The notes under the pieces are model-generated. The model was not told where the DNA came from. It ran no database searches and worked only from the letters and a program-made list of their open reading frames with translations. A program made the position numbers and the translations under genes. Positions 63,608 to 64,000 of a stretch of 64,000 nt of DNA are shown in pieces; position 1 is the stretch's first letter; every line of letters starts with the position of its first letter. The stretch is from Tritrichomonas foetus (lineage: Eukaryota > Parabasalia > Tritrichomonadida > Tritrichomonadidae), in contig MLAK01000638.1 of NCBI GenBank assembly GCA_001839685.1, forward strand, positions 90,297-154,296. The letters are read 5' to 3'.

Positions 63608-64000
63608 ATGGAAGAAAAAAGTATTTCTCTATCATCCCATGGATTAGCCAATATAAATGTCCAGTTTAATGATTTTAAATTTATTATAAATGACCATATT
63701 TTTGAATGTAGCCGTTTCACAGCTGAATTTTTATCACCAGTTGTCGCACAAATGCACCTAAGCGATCCAACAATTAATACATTCAAAATTATGTTAGACA
63801 ATCCGAATAAAATTGATAAATCTTTAATATCTTCATTTGGAGACTTGCTATTAGGTAGACAAATCGAAATTCATGATTCAAAATCTTTTTCTTTCTTTTT
63901 AAAAATTTCAAATCTACTTGGAAACAAAGAATTATTGAATTTATTATATGGAATTGACGATAAAAAATCAGAACAGCTCGATATTAAAAATGCAATTGAG
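63608..64000 (+). CDS. BTB-like family protein, 3'-truncated by window edge
   Basis: The ATG at 63608 opens a frame that runs to the window end (131 codons). Residues about 15-60 give the BTB-like motif (FNDFKFIINDHIFECSRFTAEFLSPVVAQMHLSDPTI), followed by a helical part with FLKISNLLGNKELLNLLYG. It is the same family as the frame-broken gene at 48874-50229, here intact as far as visible. The missing C-terminus may carry an F5/8C domain or ankyrins. The function is unknown. Confidence 0.8.
   Translation, partial: MEEKSISLSSHGLANINVQFNDFKFIINDHIFECSRFTAEFLSPVVAQMHLSDPTINTFKIMLDNPNKIDKSLISSFGDLLLGRQIEIHDSKSFSFFLKISNLLGNKELLNLLYGIDDKKSEQLDIKNAIE

Overview
The window reads as nuclear DNA of a trichomonad parabasalid, most likely Tritrichomonas. 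This is inferred from the gene families and from gene structure, not from a database search. The DNA is AT-rich, and the well-supported genes are single uninterrupted ATG-started frames. Several start codons sit 6-33 nt downstream of TCA-Y-TTT boxes that match the trichomonad Inr promoter element. The gene content also fits: two R2R3 Myb proteins, BTB-like/F5-8C family genes, Rab GTPases, flagellar proteins (DM10/EF-hand) and decayed ankyrin genes. No rRNA, tRNA, CRISPR, operon or canonical trichomonad intron was recognised.

Layout. Positions 1-7.5 kb hold the end of a hexapeptide-repeat surface protein, a multi-RRM protein and a PTEN-type phosphatase. Positions 8-15 kb hold a long coiled-coil protein with an NDDDK repeat (interrupted by an assembly gap) and a PP2A B56 regulatory subunit. 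Positions 15.4-21.7 kb form a mirror-image duplication: two divergently transcribed GBP/atlastin-like large GTPases, flanked on the right by an intact small gene and on the left by a broken piece of the same small gene. Positions 22-33 kb hold a Sel1-repeat protein, a small acidic protein, a coiled-coil protein with a QRICH2-like C-terminus and a 1083-codon helical protein. Positions 33.9-45 kb hold an EFHC-like flagellar protein, a long pyrimidine repeat with a gap, two Myb genes around a Sec24 gene, and a Rab. Positions 45.5-48.7 kb are one DNA transposon with 28-bp terminal inverted repeats, a DDE transposase and a divergent second ORF. Positions 48.9-64 kb hold a frame-broken BTB/F5-8C gene, a CAMK-type kinase, a decayed ankyrin gene, a CCDC177-like coiled-coil gene, coactosin, a frame-broken membrane protein, a large BTB-like protein, a second Rab and the start of another BTB-like gene.

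The genes do not form one pathway. Themes are vesicle traffic (Sec24, two Rabs, possibly a COPI-associated membrane protein), signalling (PTEN, PP2A-B56, kinase), flagellum/cytoskeleton (DM10/EF-hand, coiled coils, coactosin) and transcription (Myb). The most unusual items are the inverted GTPase duplication, where one copy has lost the G4 aspartate, and the two-ORF transposon. Three frame breaks in two otherwise coherent genes lie in homopolymers and may be assembly errors.
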